Below are positions 36,420 to 47,779 of a stretch of 64,000 bases of DNA, in pieces. Under the pieces are notes generated by a model. It did no database searches and had not been told where the DNA came from. It was given only the letters and a program-made list of their open reading frames with translations. Both the position numbers and the translations under genes were made by a program. Position 1 is the stretch's first letter; every line of letters starts with the position of its first letter. The stretch covers positions 22,958,501-23,022,500 of the forward strand of contig NC_135364.1 in NCBI RefSeq assembly GCF_051622035.1, in the 5' to 3' direction. Origin of the DNA: Arctopsyche grandis. Its lineage: Eukaryota; Arthropoda; Insecta; Trichoptera; Hydropsychidae.

Positions 36420-36900
36420 TAAGTTAATTATTTCGCACGTTTGCACCGCGAGTCTACCCTGACGTATCCGCATCCGCAGCTTCCCCTAGTCTACAATAAT
36501 CCACCACCCCCACGTCCCTTCTCACCCCCCACAGAGCTAGTGACTCACCCCCAGAGCTAGACAATGCGTCGCTGATGTATGATGGATTAAATAAATGGCA
36601 TTTAGTTATTGCTAAATGGGCTCATTTTTACTTGTGGAGACACATAGAGAGATGGGAGCAAAGTCGCGGTCCATTGGGACGAGCCGTGTCCGATTCGACG
36701 CAAGCCACAGCACAACGGAAATTAAGCAAAGCACATACATACATACAGTGTATATGTATAAAGTATACATTTTGCGAAAATATGTCGCAAACAAGTCCAA
36801 TTTATTAATGGATGCGAGGAAAAAATAATACATTTGCCTGCGAAGCGCGCCACTGACATTTAACAATGACTAATGTACGAACACAGCTCAGTCGCACGTT
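36420..36900. other. GC-rich island with C-rich motif
   Basis: Contains a C-rich run at 36,506-36,530 and GCTAGACAATGC at 36,556-36,567, both shared with the island at 21,205-21,239. Frames on both strands at 36,575-36,866 carry no motif. Confidence 0.4.
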
Positions 36901-37576
36901 TACTTTATAATAACTAGTAATGCAACACGAAACGTTCGAGATAATTATTCACTTCATTTTTTTTTAATTAGAATACAATTCTTAACTATTATTGATTGGT
37001 ATAATATTAAACACATATTGAAACAACTATAGCCGGTAGAAATGGTTTGGGGTTGAAACCTCTGTACATTTGATCCAATACGTTAAAATATGACATTTTA
37101 CTTGACCTGCTTGTACTTGACGGAATTCGGAATATTTTTCGTTTGAAATATAAATAGATACCCAAGAACATTGAAAAGCAACTTTTATAATCACAATAGC
37201 AATGTGATCATGATAAAAAAATCAATGATTTTCTTGAAAGATGTTTCCACCATACAAATACCCGTTATGATCGTGTATAGAACTTTCGGCTAAAACGTTG
37301 ACTTTGAATTAAAAGTACATAATAAATTATGATATAACAAATAAATATCGAAACTTTTCTAAAATAAATGATAAACAAAAAAATAAAACACTTTTCTGTA
37401 TTTGGCGACAAATGTAAATCAATCGTTTGGGTGTTTCATATTGTTTAAAATCTTAGAGTATTATTAAAATACACAGAAATATTTACATATAAATGAATAT
37501 GTTCCAAATCTCGAGCACAAATATTCATGTATTGATAAATTCAAAGGTTTCGAATAAATCATTTTAATTCATGTAA

Positions 37577-39698
37577 TTATTTTAAAATTTCAATGTTACC
37601 TCCATTTCCATTTCCACTGCCGTTTATTCCTGTGCCTCCATTTCCACCTCCCTTTATATTGCCAATGTTACCTCCATTTCCACTTACACTGCTGTACGAA
37701 TATAATCCTATGCCTCCATTTCCACCTTCCTTTATATTGCCAATGTTACCTCCATTTCCATTTCCACTGCCCTTTACTCCTATGCCTCCATTTCCACCTC
37801 CCGTTACGTGGCCAATGTTACCTCCATGTCCATTTCCACCGCCGTTTACTCCACTGCCTCCATTTCCACCTCCTATTATATTACCAATATTTCCTCCATT
37901 TCCATTTCCACTACCGTATACTCCATAGCCTCCATTTCCACCTCCCGTTACGTGGCCAATGTTACCTCCATGTCCATTTCCACTACCGATTACTCCATAT
38001 CCTCCATTTCCACCTCCCTCTACAGAGCCAATATTTCCTCCATTTCCATTTCCACTAATGGCTACTCCATAGCCTCCATTTCCACCTCCTTTTATAGAGC
38101 CAATGTTACCTCCATATCCAATTCCGCTGTTTCCACTTCCACCTCCCGTTACAGAGCCAATGTTTCCTCCATTTCCATGTCCACTACCGATTACTCCAGA
38201 GCCTCCATTTCCACCTCCCATTATAGAGACAATGTTACCTCCATTTCGAATTCCATTGTTTGCATTTCCACCTCCCTTTACAGAGCCAATGTTTCCTCCA
38301 TTTCCATTTCCACTCCCGTGTACCATGCTGCCTCCATTCACTCCAGTGCCAGCGTTCCCTTTTTGTCTATGTCTATGTTTCACTCTAGTGCTTCCATTTC
38401 CACCATTTTTATGGCCTGCGTTATTAATTCCTCCAATATATATGTTTCCTCCATTCCCATTTCCGCCACCATATGTTCCACTGCCTCCATTTCCACCACC
38501 CATAAAATATGAATAGATTTTTCTTCTTCCATTTTTATCAGTCACTCCATTGCCAATGTTTCCTTCATTTCCATCATTTATGCTTCTTGCTTCACTGATC
38601 ACATTTACACTATGTCTACCAAGTAATCCGATCTCTCCATTTCGGCCAAGTCTACCAAGTACCCCTGTACCTCCATTTCCACCTCCTATTACAGAGCCAA
38701 TATTACCTCCGTTTCCACTTCCATTATTTTCTACTTCAGTGCCTCCGTTTCCACCTCCAATTACACAGCCAATGTTTCCTCCATTTCCATCACTTTTTCC
38801 ATTCAATCCAGTACCACCATTTCCACCTGCAAGTATATCGCCTATACTTTCGCTATTTCCTTCTTCAGACCCGTTATTTCCACCTCCTGATAAAGTGCCA
38901 ATGTTTCCTCCATGTCCACCATTTTGACCTCCAAGTTCAACGCAATTTTTTATTTTATTCCCATGATTTATAACAACCTGTTTTTCATCGTCACCAATTA
39001 CAATGCTTTCTTCAGTTCCATCGTTGCCACCATCGTGCTTAAGATCGTTGGTTGAAATGGCTGGTAGAATTCTCTAAAAAAAATGTCCATGTATATTAAT
39101 AAAAGTGTAATTGTTATAATTCATTATTCATTTTTTTTATATTGTAGCTAGATTTGTGGGAGAGGAAGGGGATGCTTATTTATTAGAACCGTTACAAAAT
39201 AAAAACTAATAATTGGCAAAGTATAACAGATCAAGTCAACAGTTATATATGCTCTCATGGAGAAAGTCGAATACATTTTTTGATTCTGACTAGGGTTAAA
39301 GCCTAAGCATGGTAATCAATCTGACTACATATGTACATATAATATGAATGAAAAGCTTGAAATTTGGGATTGAAAGGCCAGTACAAATATACGCCAGTGC
39401 AGCGCTGGGCAAATTTATTTATCATTTATTGCTAAAGTAGAAATATAATTACTTGTAATACTGACAAATTATTTTTTGATAGGAATCCGAGGTTTTTTTT
39501 CCAACTTACATAAAAAAATATCCGGTTTTCTGGAACACACCGGCTAGTTATTTATAAAATGATCGACTAACATGCACTGTATTCTATTTGTTCTTTAAAA
39601 ATTTTGTCGTATAAAAATACATATAATATTAGTTAAATAAGTATCATTCAAATTACCTGCGCCAAACACAGAGCAAGTAGCAATCCTACAAGTTTCAT
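37577..39698 (-). CDS. GRP-A: secreted Gly/Asn-rich repeat protein
   Basis: Two-exon gene. Exon 1 (39,657-39,698) encodes the 14-residue signal sequence [14 protein letters not shown] and ends at a GTAATT donor. Exon 2 (37,577-39,073) follows a T-rich TTTTTTTAG acceptor; the intron is 583 nt, phase 0. The product is 512 residues. The mature N-terminus R-I-L-P-A-I-S-T-N matches the [10 protein letters not shown] of B and C. After an acidic linker (D-D-E-K-Q) comes a ~400-residue array of roughly 20-24-residue units of the type GGGNGGxGVxGSGNGNGGNI with hydrophobic I-G-x-V/I spacers; it ends N-I-E-I-L-K. Very Gly/Asn/Ser-rich and almost Cys-free. Unlike B-D it lacks regularly spaced Lys-Arg sites, having only isolated basic clusters (R-R-K, H-R-H-R-Q-K). 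The long open plus-strand frames opposite it are repeat artefacts. Function unknown: structural or silk-like, glue, or antimicrobial are all possible. Confidence 0.85.
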
Positions 39699-39870
39699 CT
39701 TGGGTTTTGGAACCTTATTGAAAAAACTATGTCGTATTTATACGGAATTTCCACCGTTTGATCTTTTACACAGGTTCCAAGTGGAGAGGGAAAATCAATA
39801 TTTTTATCGATATAATTGAATTAGATTGATATTTGTATTTGCGTGAATAATTTTATGCAAATTGCAATCG
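39696..39870 (-). promoter_or_regulatory. Promoter of GRP-A (TATA plus POU octamer)
   Basis: On the minus strand, TATAAATAC lies at 39,734-39,742, so transcription should start about 13 nt before the ATG at 39,698. Farther up are the shared element around CCAAGTGGAGAGGGAAAATC (39,777-39,796) and the octamer ATTTGCAT (39,855-39,862). The layout is shared with the four paralogous promoters. Confidence 0.7.
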
Positions 39871-40070
39871 TATACGTGTTTGGATTCTATTCGTTTTCTA
39901 ACCGAGCCATTTAGATCAGCGTACTTCCAGGGTGCGTGCATTTATTAGTTCCAAAAAAAATCTGTAACGTAAAAAATATCTTTATTATTTGATTAATTGA
40001 ATATTTAAAAGCATTCAATAGAAAATTAACTGTATATATTCATAATATAAATGAGTACTATTTAAATTAC

Positions 40071-40156
40071 CTTCACCGAGCACAGAGTAAGCAGTAATGC
40101 TACAAGCTTCATCTTAGGTTTTGATATCTCGATGGAAAAAATGTATGGTATTTATA
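40071..40156 (-). pseudogene. Orphan promoter and signal-peptide exon of the GRP family
   Basis: A fifth copy of the family's first exon (40,071-40,112) encodes MKLVALLLTLCSVK and ends at the same GTAATT donor, with TATAAATAC at 40,148-40,156 (complement of gtatttata). Upstream sequence to about 40,345 is also homologous to the other promoters, but the octamer position reads GCGCAAAT (plus strand). No second exon lies between it and GRP-A exon 1. Either it is the remnant of a deleted gene, or it is an alternative first exon for GRP-A: both donors are phase 0, so splicing to 39,073 would keep the frame and only swap the signal peptide. Confidence 0.7.
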
Positions 40157-41139
40157 CGAAATTGTCACAATTTGTTGTATTTTATCAAGGCTCCAAATGG
40201 AAAGGGAAAATCGATTTTTAAGTCTATAAAACTAAATAAAATTGCTATTTTTATATGCATGAACAATTTTGCGCAAATAGCATTTGGTACTAAACGTGTA
40301 CATATTTGGATTGTGGTCGTTTTCTAATCGAGCCATTTAGACCAGCGTTTCCGAACCGAAATTACACGTAATCCCATTTTAATCATTTTTTGTGACCGTT
40401 TCGTGAATTGATAACTACACTGAGTAACAAAAAAAATTACCACTTACACGAAAACCATGTGAACTGTATAAGAGGTATGTAAAAATAACGTTTGTTACTT
40501 ACTGGAGTGGAGACTAATCAAATGTGCAGTTGCATAAGGCATAGCATCAAGTGCATAAGGATATGTATGGGGACAAAAAAGTTTACATCAAGGGTACAGT
40601 TATTGGATATAGCCTGCAAAAGGGTCAAAACCAGTTAGCAGTTACTGATTAAGACGGAACGAATTTGTGCATTGAAAGGCTTCAATATTTCATTTTATCA
40701 TCACATTATCACCGTAAAATTTTCAATAACACGTTATGTACATATATAATTATTAATATACTTGAACGATAGATATATTTTTTTAAATAAATACTTTATA
40801 CTATAGATTACTAGTGTTTTAACCCGGTTTCGCTTGGTATTTGTAATATAATCCACTTAAACATGGTCAATTTAATAATAAACATTGTATTTAAATTTAC
40901 TTGAATATTCGTTTTTTTTATTAAATTGAACGTCACGGATATTACGAACTAAAACAAACAAACATACATACAAAGTTTCAAAAGTATATATTAAGATTAT
41001 TTTTTAAAAAAATGCATTACTCCGTACATATGTATGTAGATAAACTAAAAATTAACTGCAGAAGTTTTGGATTTGCCCATTTAACGCATACGGTGATAAA
41101 AATACCTAAATAAAAATCAAAAACTTGAAATAACTTCCG

Positions 41140-41320
41140 TTTGACTGTACATTTCTAATCCATAGATGTCTCTATGGGATAATTAATTAATTAATTAATG
41201 GTTAATTTCGTTTACGTAATAAAAAAAATGCTGCAGCGTTTGCAATTGGCGAGGAAGGCACATTGGGTTTTACCTGTAAGGCTTTCCTGGTATATAATCT
41301 ATTTAAGTAAAATAAAATAA
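41140..41320 (+). mobile_element. SINE family 1, 3' half, within the duplicated block of GRP-B
   Basis: Contains CATAGATGTCTCTATGGGAT, TTAATTAATTAATGGTTAAT and the hairpin GAGGAAGGC...GGCTTTCCTGG; head and central domain are missing. The sequence directly downstream (GTATATAATCTATTTAAGTA and on to 41,640) matches the sequence downstream of the SINE at 54,759-55,135, so both descend from one insertion that was duplicated with the gene block. Confidence 0.75.
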
Positions 41321-42825
41321 AATAATACATATATGTCTTTCCTTCCTTTTCATTACAATTTTTAATATAGAAATGCAGCTTTTTTCAATGAAAATCTTTG
41401 AGAGAGATTGTATGAGCTCCATTAATTAATAATTATTTGAAACAGTAAAAACAACAAAACATAAAGGAAGCAGAAATATTTAGTGACCCTGCCGAAGGAG
41501 AAGTTCCATAATTAATAATAAAAAATTTGAAGGAGCGCTCAGAAATCGAGCCGATTTTCTGTTTTTATTACAATCGTTTGAGTTCTGGTTCTGATTTTGG
41601 CAGCAATCTCACTGAATACTATCTCAAGCTTCCCTTAGACGATGTTTGGAATAAAATACGCAAAATCTGCACTTTCGAAAACTATTAATGGAACTCCACC
41701 AGGAATTAACTTTTCCATTTCCAAAACTAGAAGGTGATCTTCTACGCATGCTGAAAAAATAAGTAGACAGCGAACGACCCCTCATAGTTGGGAACTTTTC
41801 TAGTTTTCAAGATTAAAATTTCAGATTTTGTAAACTGTGCGTAAGCAATATATATGTTCTTTGCAATTTATTTTTATATTTACTTCACAGATATATTTAC
41901 CTCAACCGGAAGTGGCACTTTTACTCTAGAGAATCAAGCTTTATTATGAATTTCTCAAAAAACTTTCAGTGTATTGAACAGAAAATTTGTAGCTAGGTAT
42001 TAAGTTTAAACTTAATACCAAGTTATGTATAAAATTCAGTGAAGACCGGTTGACCAGTGGCAGTGGTAGTTTACTTCTGTGCTCTTTGCGAGAAATTTCC
42101 AGTATAATTCTTGAATTAATGCTATGCAATGTGATTAAAAAAACAAGTTTGATGAAATGAAATTTTATCCTCTCAGAAAATTCAGAAATTTTGTGAACAT
42201 ACGATTTTTACTTTATTTTCCATGTTACTAAACGTATCAAGGTGAAAATTTATATTTGTATTCTATATGTACTCATAAGATTTTGTACAGAATTCATAAG
42301 CCGGTAGTAATTTTTAAGTTTTTTTTAAAACAATATTTCAGTGTTTTATTTGTATAATATTTATGGTGGTAAGTTTTAATTGTAAGTTTTTTTTTAATTT
42401 AAATTTCATCCGCACAATGCGGCACAATTTGGCTAGATTGTATGATTTTCGTAAAATTAATCTGCTAATTTCGCAGTTGACGCTTTAGGTCAGAAACAGG
42501 GGTCAGGACAAAAAATTTAAATTACATGAAAAACATTTCCTAAGCTTTGAAATAGATTTGTGTGCTATTTTTTTAAGCCTATGTTCGTTTTTTTACAGAA
42601 AAATAGTAAGTTATTTAATGTATGATGAAATGTATTGCAGTTACTAAAAGTAAACGTGACATCTTATTATGATGAACAAAAACACAACATTTCAACCAAA
42701 TTATTTTAATTGAATTTTTGAAAAGCGTACATCAATTTATTTAAATGTAATAAAACGGATTAAAGTGTTATTTTGCAGTTTTTTGTTAGTTTCTATGCTT
42801 ACTTAGTATCAGCGTTTTAATTATT
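41321..42825. repeat. Duplicated 3'-flanking block of GRP-B
   Basis: Collinear with 47,780-49,350 (GRP-C) and 55,135-56,832 (GRP-D). Shared landmarks include GGAACTCCACCA, TTTTCCATTTCCAAAACTAG, AAGTAGACAGCGAACGACCC, the CAACCGGAAGTG block and GTAAACGTGACATCTTAT. Relative to C and D, about 280 bp containing most of the conserved 63-codon ORF are missing near 41,760. AATAAA (complement at 42,736-42,741) lies 85 nt after the stop codon and probably ends the GRP-B mRNA. Confidence 0.8.
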
Positions 42826-44904
42826 TTAACCACGTGCAGCTATAGCTACACTGCCAGTAATTTCTTCAGTGGAGGTTTCTCCCACTTCTTCACCTCCTAC
42901 AGTACCATGGTTTCCTCCTTTTCCTTTTTTAATATTGATCAAACCACTGATATTAGGTAGGTTGACAATAGGTGGTAAAATGGGGTGTATACCAGGGAGT
43001 AAGGGATGAAGAATGTTTTTACCATCATTATCATGAACTTGTACGTTTCCTCCTTGTCCATTCCCACTACCATTGGTTCCACTGCCTCGATTTCCACCTC
43101 CTTTTACATTGCCAGCGTTAATTTGTCTTTTCTGAGCTCTACCAAGGTGAACGTTTCCTCCGCTTCCATTCCCACTGCCATCCTGTCCACTGCCTCCATT
43201 TCCACCTCCTTCTAAATTTCCAGCGTTAGTTTGTCTTTTTTGAGCTCTACCAAGGTGAACGTTTCCTCCGCTTCCATTCCCACTGCCATCCTGTCCACTG
43301 CCTCCATTTCCACCTCCTTCTAAATTGCCAGCGTTAGTTTGTCTTTTTTGAGCTCTACCAAGGTGAACGTTTCTTCCGCTTCCATTCCCACTGCCATCGC
43401 GTCCACCGCCTCCATTTCCAGTTCCTTCCACTCGGCCAATGTCAATATCTTTTAAATGACAACTGATGTCCAAACATCTTCCTTTTGTTTCACCATTTTT
43501 ATCACCAACATGTTTCCCATCGCCATCAACAGTTCCATCGGCGCGGTTGGTTAAAGTGGCTGAATGGATTTCCTATAAATAACTTCCATGTACATATATA
43601 CATATATAGTATTTGAGAAATTTTAATAACAATGCATGATTCATATTCTCAGATAGTGTCAATTATTTCGTATATAATTTCACCAATATTGGATAGCTCA
43701 TTATATACATATGTATATATAATCAGTTATTAGCTCCAAGCAATATCATTGGGTGGGTTTCTTAAAATATTTATATAAATATTATGTATCTTCTAATATA
43801 CAATTTGGAATGAGACTTTGTATATATACATATATGACGTCATCGAACAAATGATTCGATTTTTTTTTCGATTCATAGGCGCCGATTCGAATTTTTTCGA
43901 TTCAATTGATTCAAAGTCCCCGCGGGGGGCGCAGCTTTATGGGGCTCAGCCGCATGGGGAACTGAAGGGGGCGCAGGGGGTGCAGGGTGGCGCAGCCTAA
44001 TGAAACGTTACCACATGGGGCCCCGAAGGGGGCGCAGCCGTCATCGAACAAATGATTCGATTTTTTTATAAAATATTGACATATTTATTAATATTGTTAT
44101 ATTTATTTATCTTATATTTATAAACATACATATGTATATTTTTCAATAGATGGGTTATAAGGCGTTTTGTGACATTTTGCGCTGCGTTCAAAACGAGTCT
44201 CGAGCTCGGTTTCCCATGAGGGTTGTTATTATTTTCTACTTTTTGAAACTTTATTAAAATAATACTAATTTGAGATGTACTTACTTATGATAATTTTAAT
44301 GAATTTAAGATATAATCAATTGGAAAAACATGAAAAAAAAAAATTAAATGTATTGCAAAACATTCAGTTGTTGGTTTGAATCTAAATTTTTTAATGAAAT
44401 TTCATTTACTTTGATTAGTTAGATTTGAAATTAGCATTTAGGATATATAGTTCCAAGGGTTTCTTAAAATATGGTTATCCGTCTATTTATGTACATACAA
44501 ATTCGTTTTTTTAATACGAACATTGTGGTTTTTAACAATCAAAAAATCCAGATTAGCTAAATTTGCGAGAAGGGAAGAGGATGCTTATTCGTTGGAACCG
44601 TCACAACATTCAAAATAAAAATATAAATTGTCAAAGTATAACAGCACATAATCTAGCCAATATGAATATATGCCCTCATCGAGAATTTCAAAATAAATTT
44701 TTCAATTCCGGCTAGGATTTGATCATATGATTGGTAATCAATTTATGACTTGAAAGGCTTTGTGTCTAGGGTTGAAAAGTACCCAAAACGTCAAGCAAAT
44801 AAATTTTTCCAGTATTATTTAGGAAGTTGTTAAATTATGTTAAATAACAAAGTTTATATTACCTGTGCCAAGCACAAAGCAAGCAGTAACCCTACAAGCT
44901 TCAT
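42826..44904 (-). CDS. GRP-B: secreted Gly-rich protein with Lys-Arg-bounded repeats
   Basis: Exon 1 (44,863-44,904) encodes [14 protein letters not shown]. Exon 2 (42,826-43,572) begins after TTTATAG. The intron is 1,290 nt, phase 0, and the protein 262 residues. The mature N-terminus E-I-H-S-A-T-L-T-N is followed by an Asp-rich linker and a unique segment with two cysteines (C-L-D-I-S-C). Then come units of 36 residues reading [36 protein letters not shown]; there are three Lys-Arg junctions. The C-terminal region is Pro-rich (H-P-I-L-P-P-I), then K-G-K-G-G-N-H-G, and ends A-I-A-A-R-G. Regular dibasic sites suggest processing into Gly-rich peptides, but cleavage is an inference. The shortest family member. 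Confidence 0.85.
43839..44067. repeat. 28-bp direct repeat flanking a GC-rich insert in the GRP-B intron
   Basis: GTCATCGAACAAATGATTCG followed by ATTTTTTT occurs at 43,839 and again at 44,040. The 172 bases between are rich in GGGGCGCAGC-like motifs and have a composition unlike the AT-rich intron. GRP-C and D introns lack it, so it arrived after the duplications. Confidence 0.7.
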
Positions 44905-45085
44905 ATTGAGATTTGACATCTCGATGGAAAAACTATGCCGTATTTATACGGAATTTTCACTGATTGGTATTTCACGCAGGTACCAAGTGGAGAGGGAAAA
45001 TCGATTGTGTAATCGATAAAATTGAATTAAATTGTTATTTTTATATGCATGCATAATTTTATGCAAATTGAATTTGTTACTAATC
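44902..45085 (-). promoter_or_regulatory. Promoter of GRP-B (TATA plus POU octamer)
   Basis: TATAAATAC is the complement of 44,940-44,948. The shared CCAAGTGGAGAGGGAAAATC element is at 44,983-45,002. The octamer ATTTGCAT is the complement of 45,061-45,068, 121 bp above TATA. Confidence 0.7.
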
Positions 45086-45620
45086 GTATACGTATTTGGA
45101 TTATAAAACTATAAAATACTCAGCAACAAAAAGTCACGTTGTTCACTTACATGAGCACAACTAATCAATTTTAACTAATGTTTACATATTGAAATCGAAT
45201 TTGACATCGATATTTGATGCTTTATTGCCGTTTGTGAGATAACAGCGTTTAAAATTGCACAATTTTTACATATGTTTGTAATTTATAATAATTTTGTATT
45301 AAAATATACATAAATAGTATTGCTGTGCAAAAGTGAAAATTGGACTCAATAGGCAGATGTTTTCATTGATTGATTGTATTTTTTATAATTAATTATTAAT
45401 TTATTTATTGATTGATTGTGTTTTTTGAACTATAATTCATTATCTAAGAATTTTATAAATTTAAAATATATATTTTTTTACACATACATATTTTTACTTT
45501 ATCTATGTACGTAGTAACAATAGATGAATTTTCATGCGAAAATTCGAACTCGAGATTTTTACCGATTCGAAATTAGAATTGTAGGAATTAATATAAATGA
45601 TTATAATTGATGTATAATAA

Positions 45621-46004
45621 TGTTACGTACGCCGCGGATTGAGCGAATTGCACTTAAACCAACGAATATCTGTTATCGGATTAACTAAATGCATGCACTT
45701 ACTTCCAAAGATTATATCTGGACTCTAAGTGCATTTAGGCTAAACAATGACCGTTATTAGTTATTTCTCAGAATCGGTACGGGAAGACCCAATGTCTTGG
45801 AAATACATATCCGAATACGTGACTATACAACAGGTAAACAGATTAGGCGTCCTGAGAGATCTACCCTTCATAAGGTGGTACGTAGGCGATATAATTCATT
45901 CTGGACTCAGCAGTGACACTGCGTGTATCTCCTGAATCATCAATAAATGCTGTGAAACGACTGTTGGCCTTTTACTTGGATCCTCCACCCACCCCTACGC
46001 AACA
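45621..46004 (+). mobile_element. Solo LTR, copy 2
   Basis: Same termini as copy 1 (TGTTACGTACGCCGCGG ... CCCACCCCTACGCAACA), with ATAA on both sides. At 384 bp it is 56 bp shorter because the early direct repeat is single here. It contains GGCGATATAATTCATTCTGG and a potential AATAAA (45,940). Solo LTR; the small ORF 45747-45935 is not a gene. Confidence 0.8.
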
Positions 46005-46280
46005 ATAATGTGAGTGATGTTGAACGGTTGTTGCACGTGAGTGCTATAGTGTTAAGAGTTGGTACCCCAACCGCCGGGCCAATGCGGGTGAACTGTGATT
46101 GGTCGGCAGTGTCGGGCAGTATCGAGGTATCAGCGTGGCCGAGTCAGTGCGCATCATGTTCGAAGCGCGATAGAGTATTGGATCAGATGTACATATGTAT
46201 ATTCATATACGAAGAATAAAAGACTTGCTGTAAAGTCGCCTATCATTTCTCCCTCTTCACGATCTTCCCTTACATGGAAT
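46005..46280 (+). other. GC-richer segment adjoining the solo LTR, possibly another LTR fragment
   Basis: Begins TGTGAGTGATGTTGAACGG at 46,009 and reaches ...CTTACA near 46,274, with AATAAA at 46,215. This is LTR-like, but I see no matching target duplication or second copy in the window. Low certainty. Confidence 0.3.
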
Positions 46281-46349
46281 CCCCACGTTTTCATGATCTA
46301 TGTAGAAACAATGTGTGTGTGGCTGTATATTTTGGGGAGTTTTTGAATA

Positions 46350-47300
46350 CCGCTATCGAACTGAAACTTAGTATCAGTTACTGAAATTCTTATCGATACG
46401 AGGTAAATTTTTTTCAAATTTTTAACTTGACCGGAAATGGTACCTCCCTTTTTTTAAATACCTCCTTTGCATTTCACATGGTTTTCGTGTTAGTGGTAAT
46501 TTTTATATCTCTTATCTCTTATCCGATCGTTTTCATACTTTGCCATATTGCTCATTTTGGTCATCAATATACGTTAATGTATCGTCTGCCATTACGTTGG
46601 AAATAAAATATCGTATACGACGTGTATTTAATATCGACATAATCGGGTTGGGTGATATTTAGTTCGTGTGGTTCGGCGTTCGTCCCGTGTCTTCCAACCC
46701 GTGTCTTCCGCCTTGATATGGCCATATCAGATTTTAATTGTTTAAATGCCTATAATTCACTCTATATTTTATTAAATTTGCTCTATAGGTTCTCGTTATC
46801 TCTAATATATAAATATTTATAGTTTTAACTCTCATATGTATATATAAATTTCAAATTTGGCGTGTAGCTTCTTGTAAGGTAATACACGATATATATTGAT
46901 TTTTGGCCAAATATGTCAGATCTAACATTTCACTGTATATCTCTTCAGTGAGTTTTATCTGCGAGATAAGTATTCAATTAGAAGTTATTAAGTTTTTGAA
47001 TTCATTTATCTCCCAAACCGCTAACTGAATCGGACTGAATTTTTTTCTTGTATTTGATATAATAATCGTTTTTAACGTTGTATTTTTTAAATATTTGTAT
47101 CCTACCGGAAGTAGTACTTTTACTCTAGAGAATCGAGGCTTTTTATGTGTTTCCGAGAAACCTTTTGGTTTATTGAACTGAAATTTCATATCTAGAAATT
47201 TAAGCGTACCTAATACCAAGTTATGTAATTTGATAAGCATCCCTCAACCGGAAGTGACAGTTTACTCTTGTTCGATTTTTCTTCCACTATTTTTTTTTGA
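46350..47300. repeat. Copies of the CCGGAAGT interspersed repeat and unassigned AT-rich DNA
   Basis: 46,350-46,480 matches 52,340-52,500 (GCTATCGAACTGAAACTTAG, ACCGGAAATGGTACCTCC). 47,095-47,290 matches the CCGGAAGT family also seen at 41,890, 48,570, 56,150 and, inverted, 62,100-62,345. It has CTCTAGAGAATC, AATACCAAGTTA and the CAACCGGAAGTGACAGTTTA motif. Non-coding. Confidence 0.6.
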
Positions 47301-47779
47301 ACCATCATACATTTATTGGATTAGTTATATATTTCACTACGTTTAAAAATTTACAATTATTTGTTTATTTCATCTGAGTGTACTGATTCAAGCGGTAATT
47401 GATTTTGTACCGACTTTAATTTTCAAAACAATAACAGGAAAATAAAAAAAACGGTAGATTTTCTGTAAATAACGCATCCCCCGGACTAAAACCTATTGCA
47501 ATCGCGGCCCGCTTTGTATGGGGATATTTGAGCCAAACGGCGATTTTGAATTCTACTTAAGCAGTCAAAACTTATCACGATTGACCCAAATACTACACTT
47601 CAATAGGTGAATATAAAGCACTTATTTTTTTTAAATAGTAGAAAATTCAAAACCCTTATCAAAAAAGAGAAATATGAAAAGGTTGTGGCTATTTGCAGGT
47701 ACTATATCAGCGACAGGCGCAAAACCTTCATACACATTGTGTATATAATAACTTCGTACACATTGTGTATAAAATTAGT
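47301..47779. other. AT-rich stretch without gene
   Basis: No supported feature apart from a direct repeat of CACATTGTGTATA near 47,735 and 47,759. Confidence 0.4.

Noticed and set aside
37593..38927. Long plus-strand ORFs rich in Pro/Phe or Ser/Thr/Ile opposite GRP-A
   Set aside because: They are the antisense of the Gly/Asn repeat; repeat periodicity keeps all frames open. The minus frame has signal exon, splice sites and TATA.
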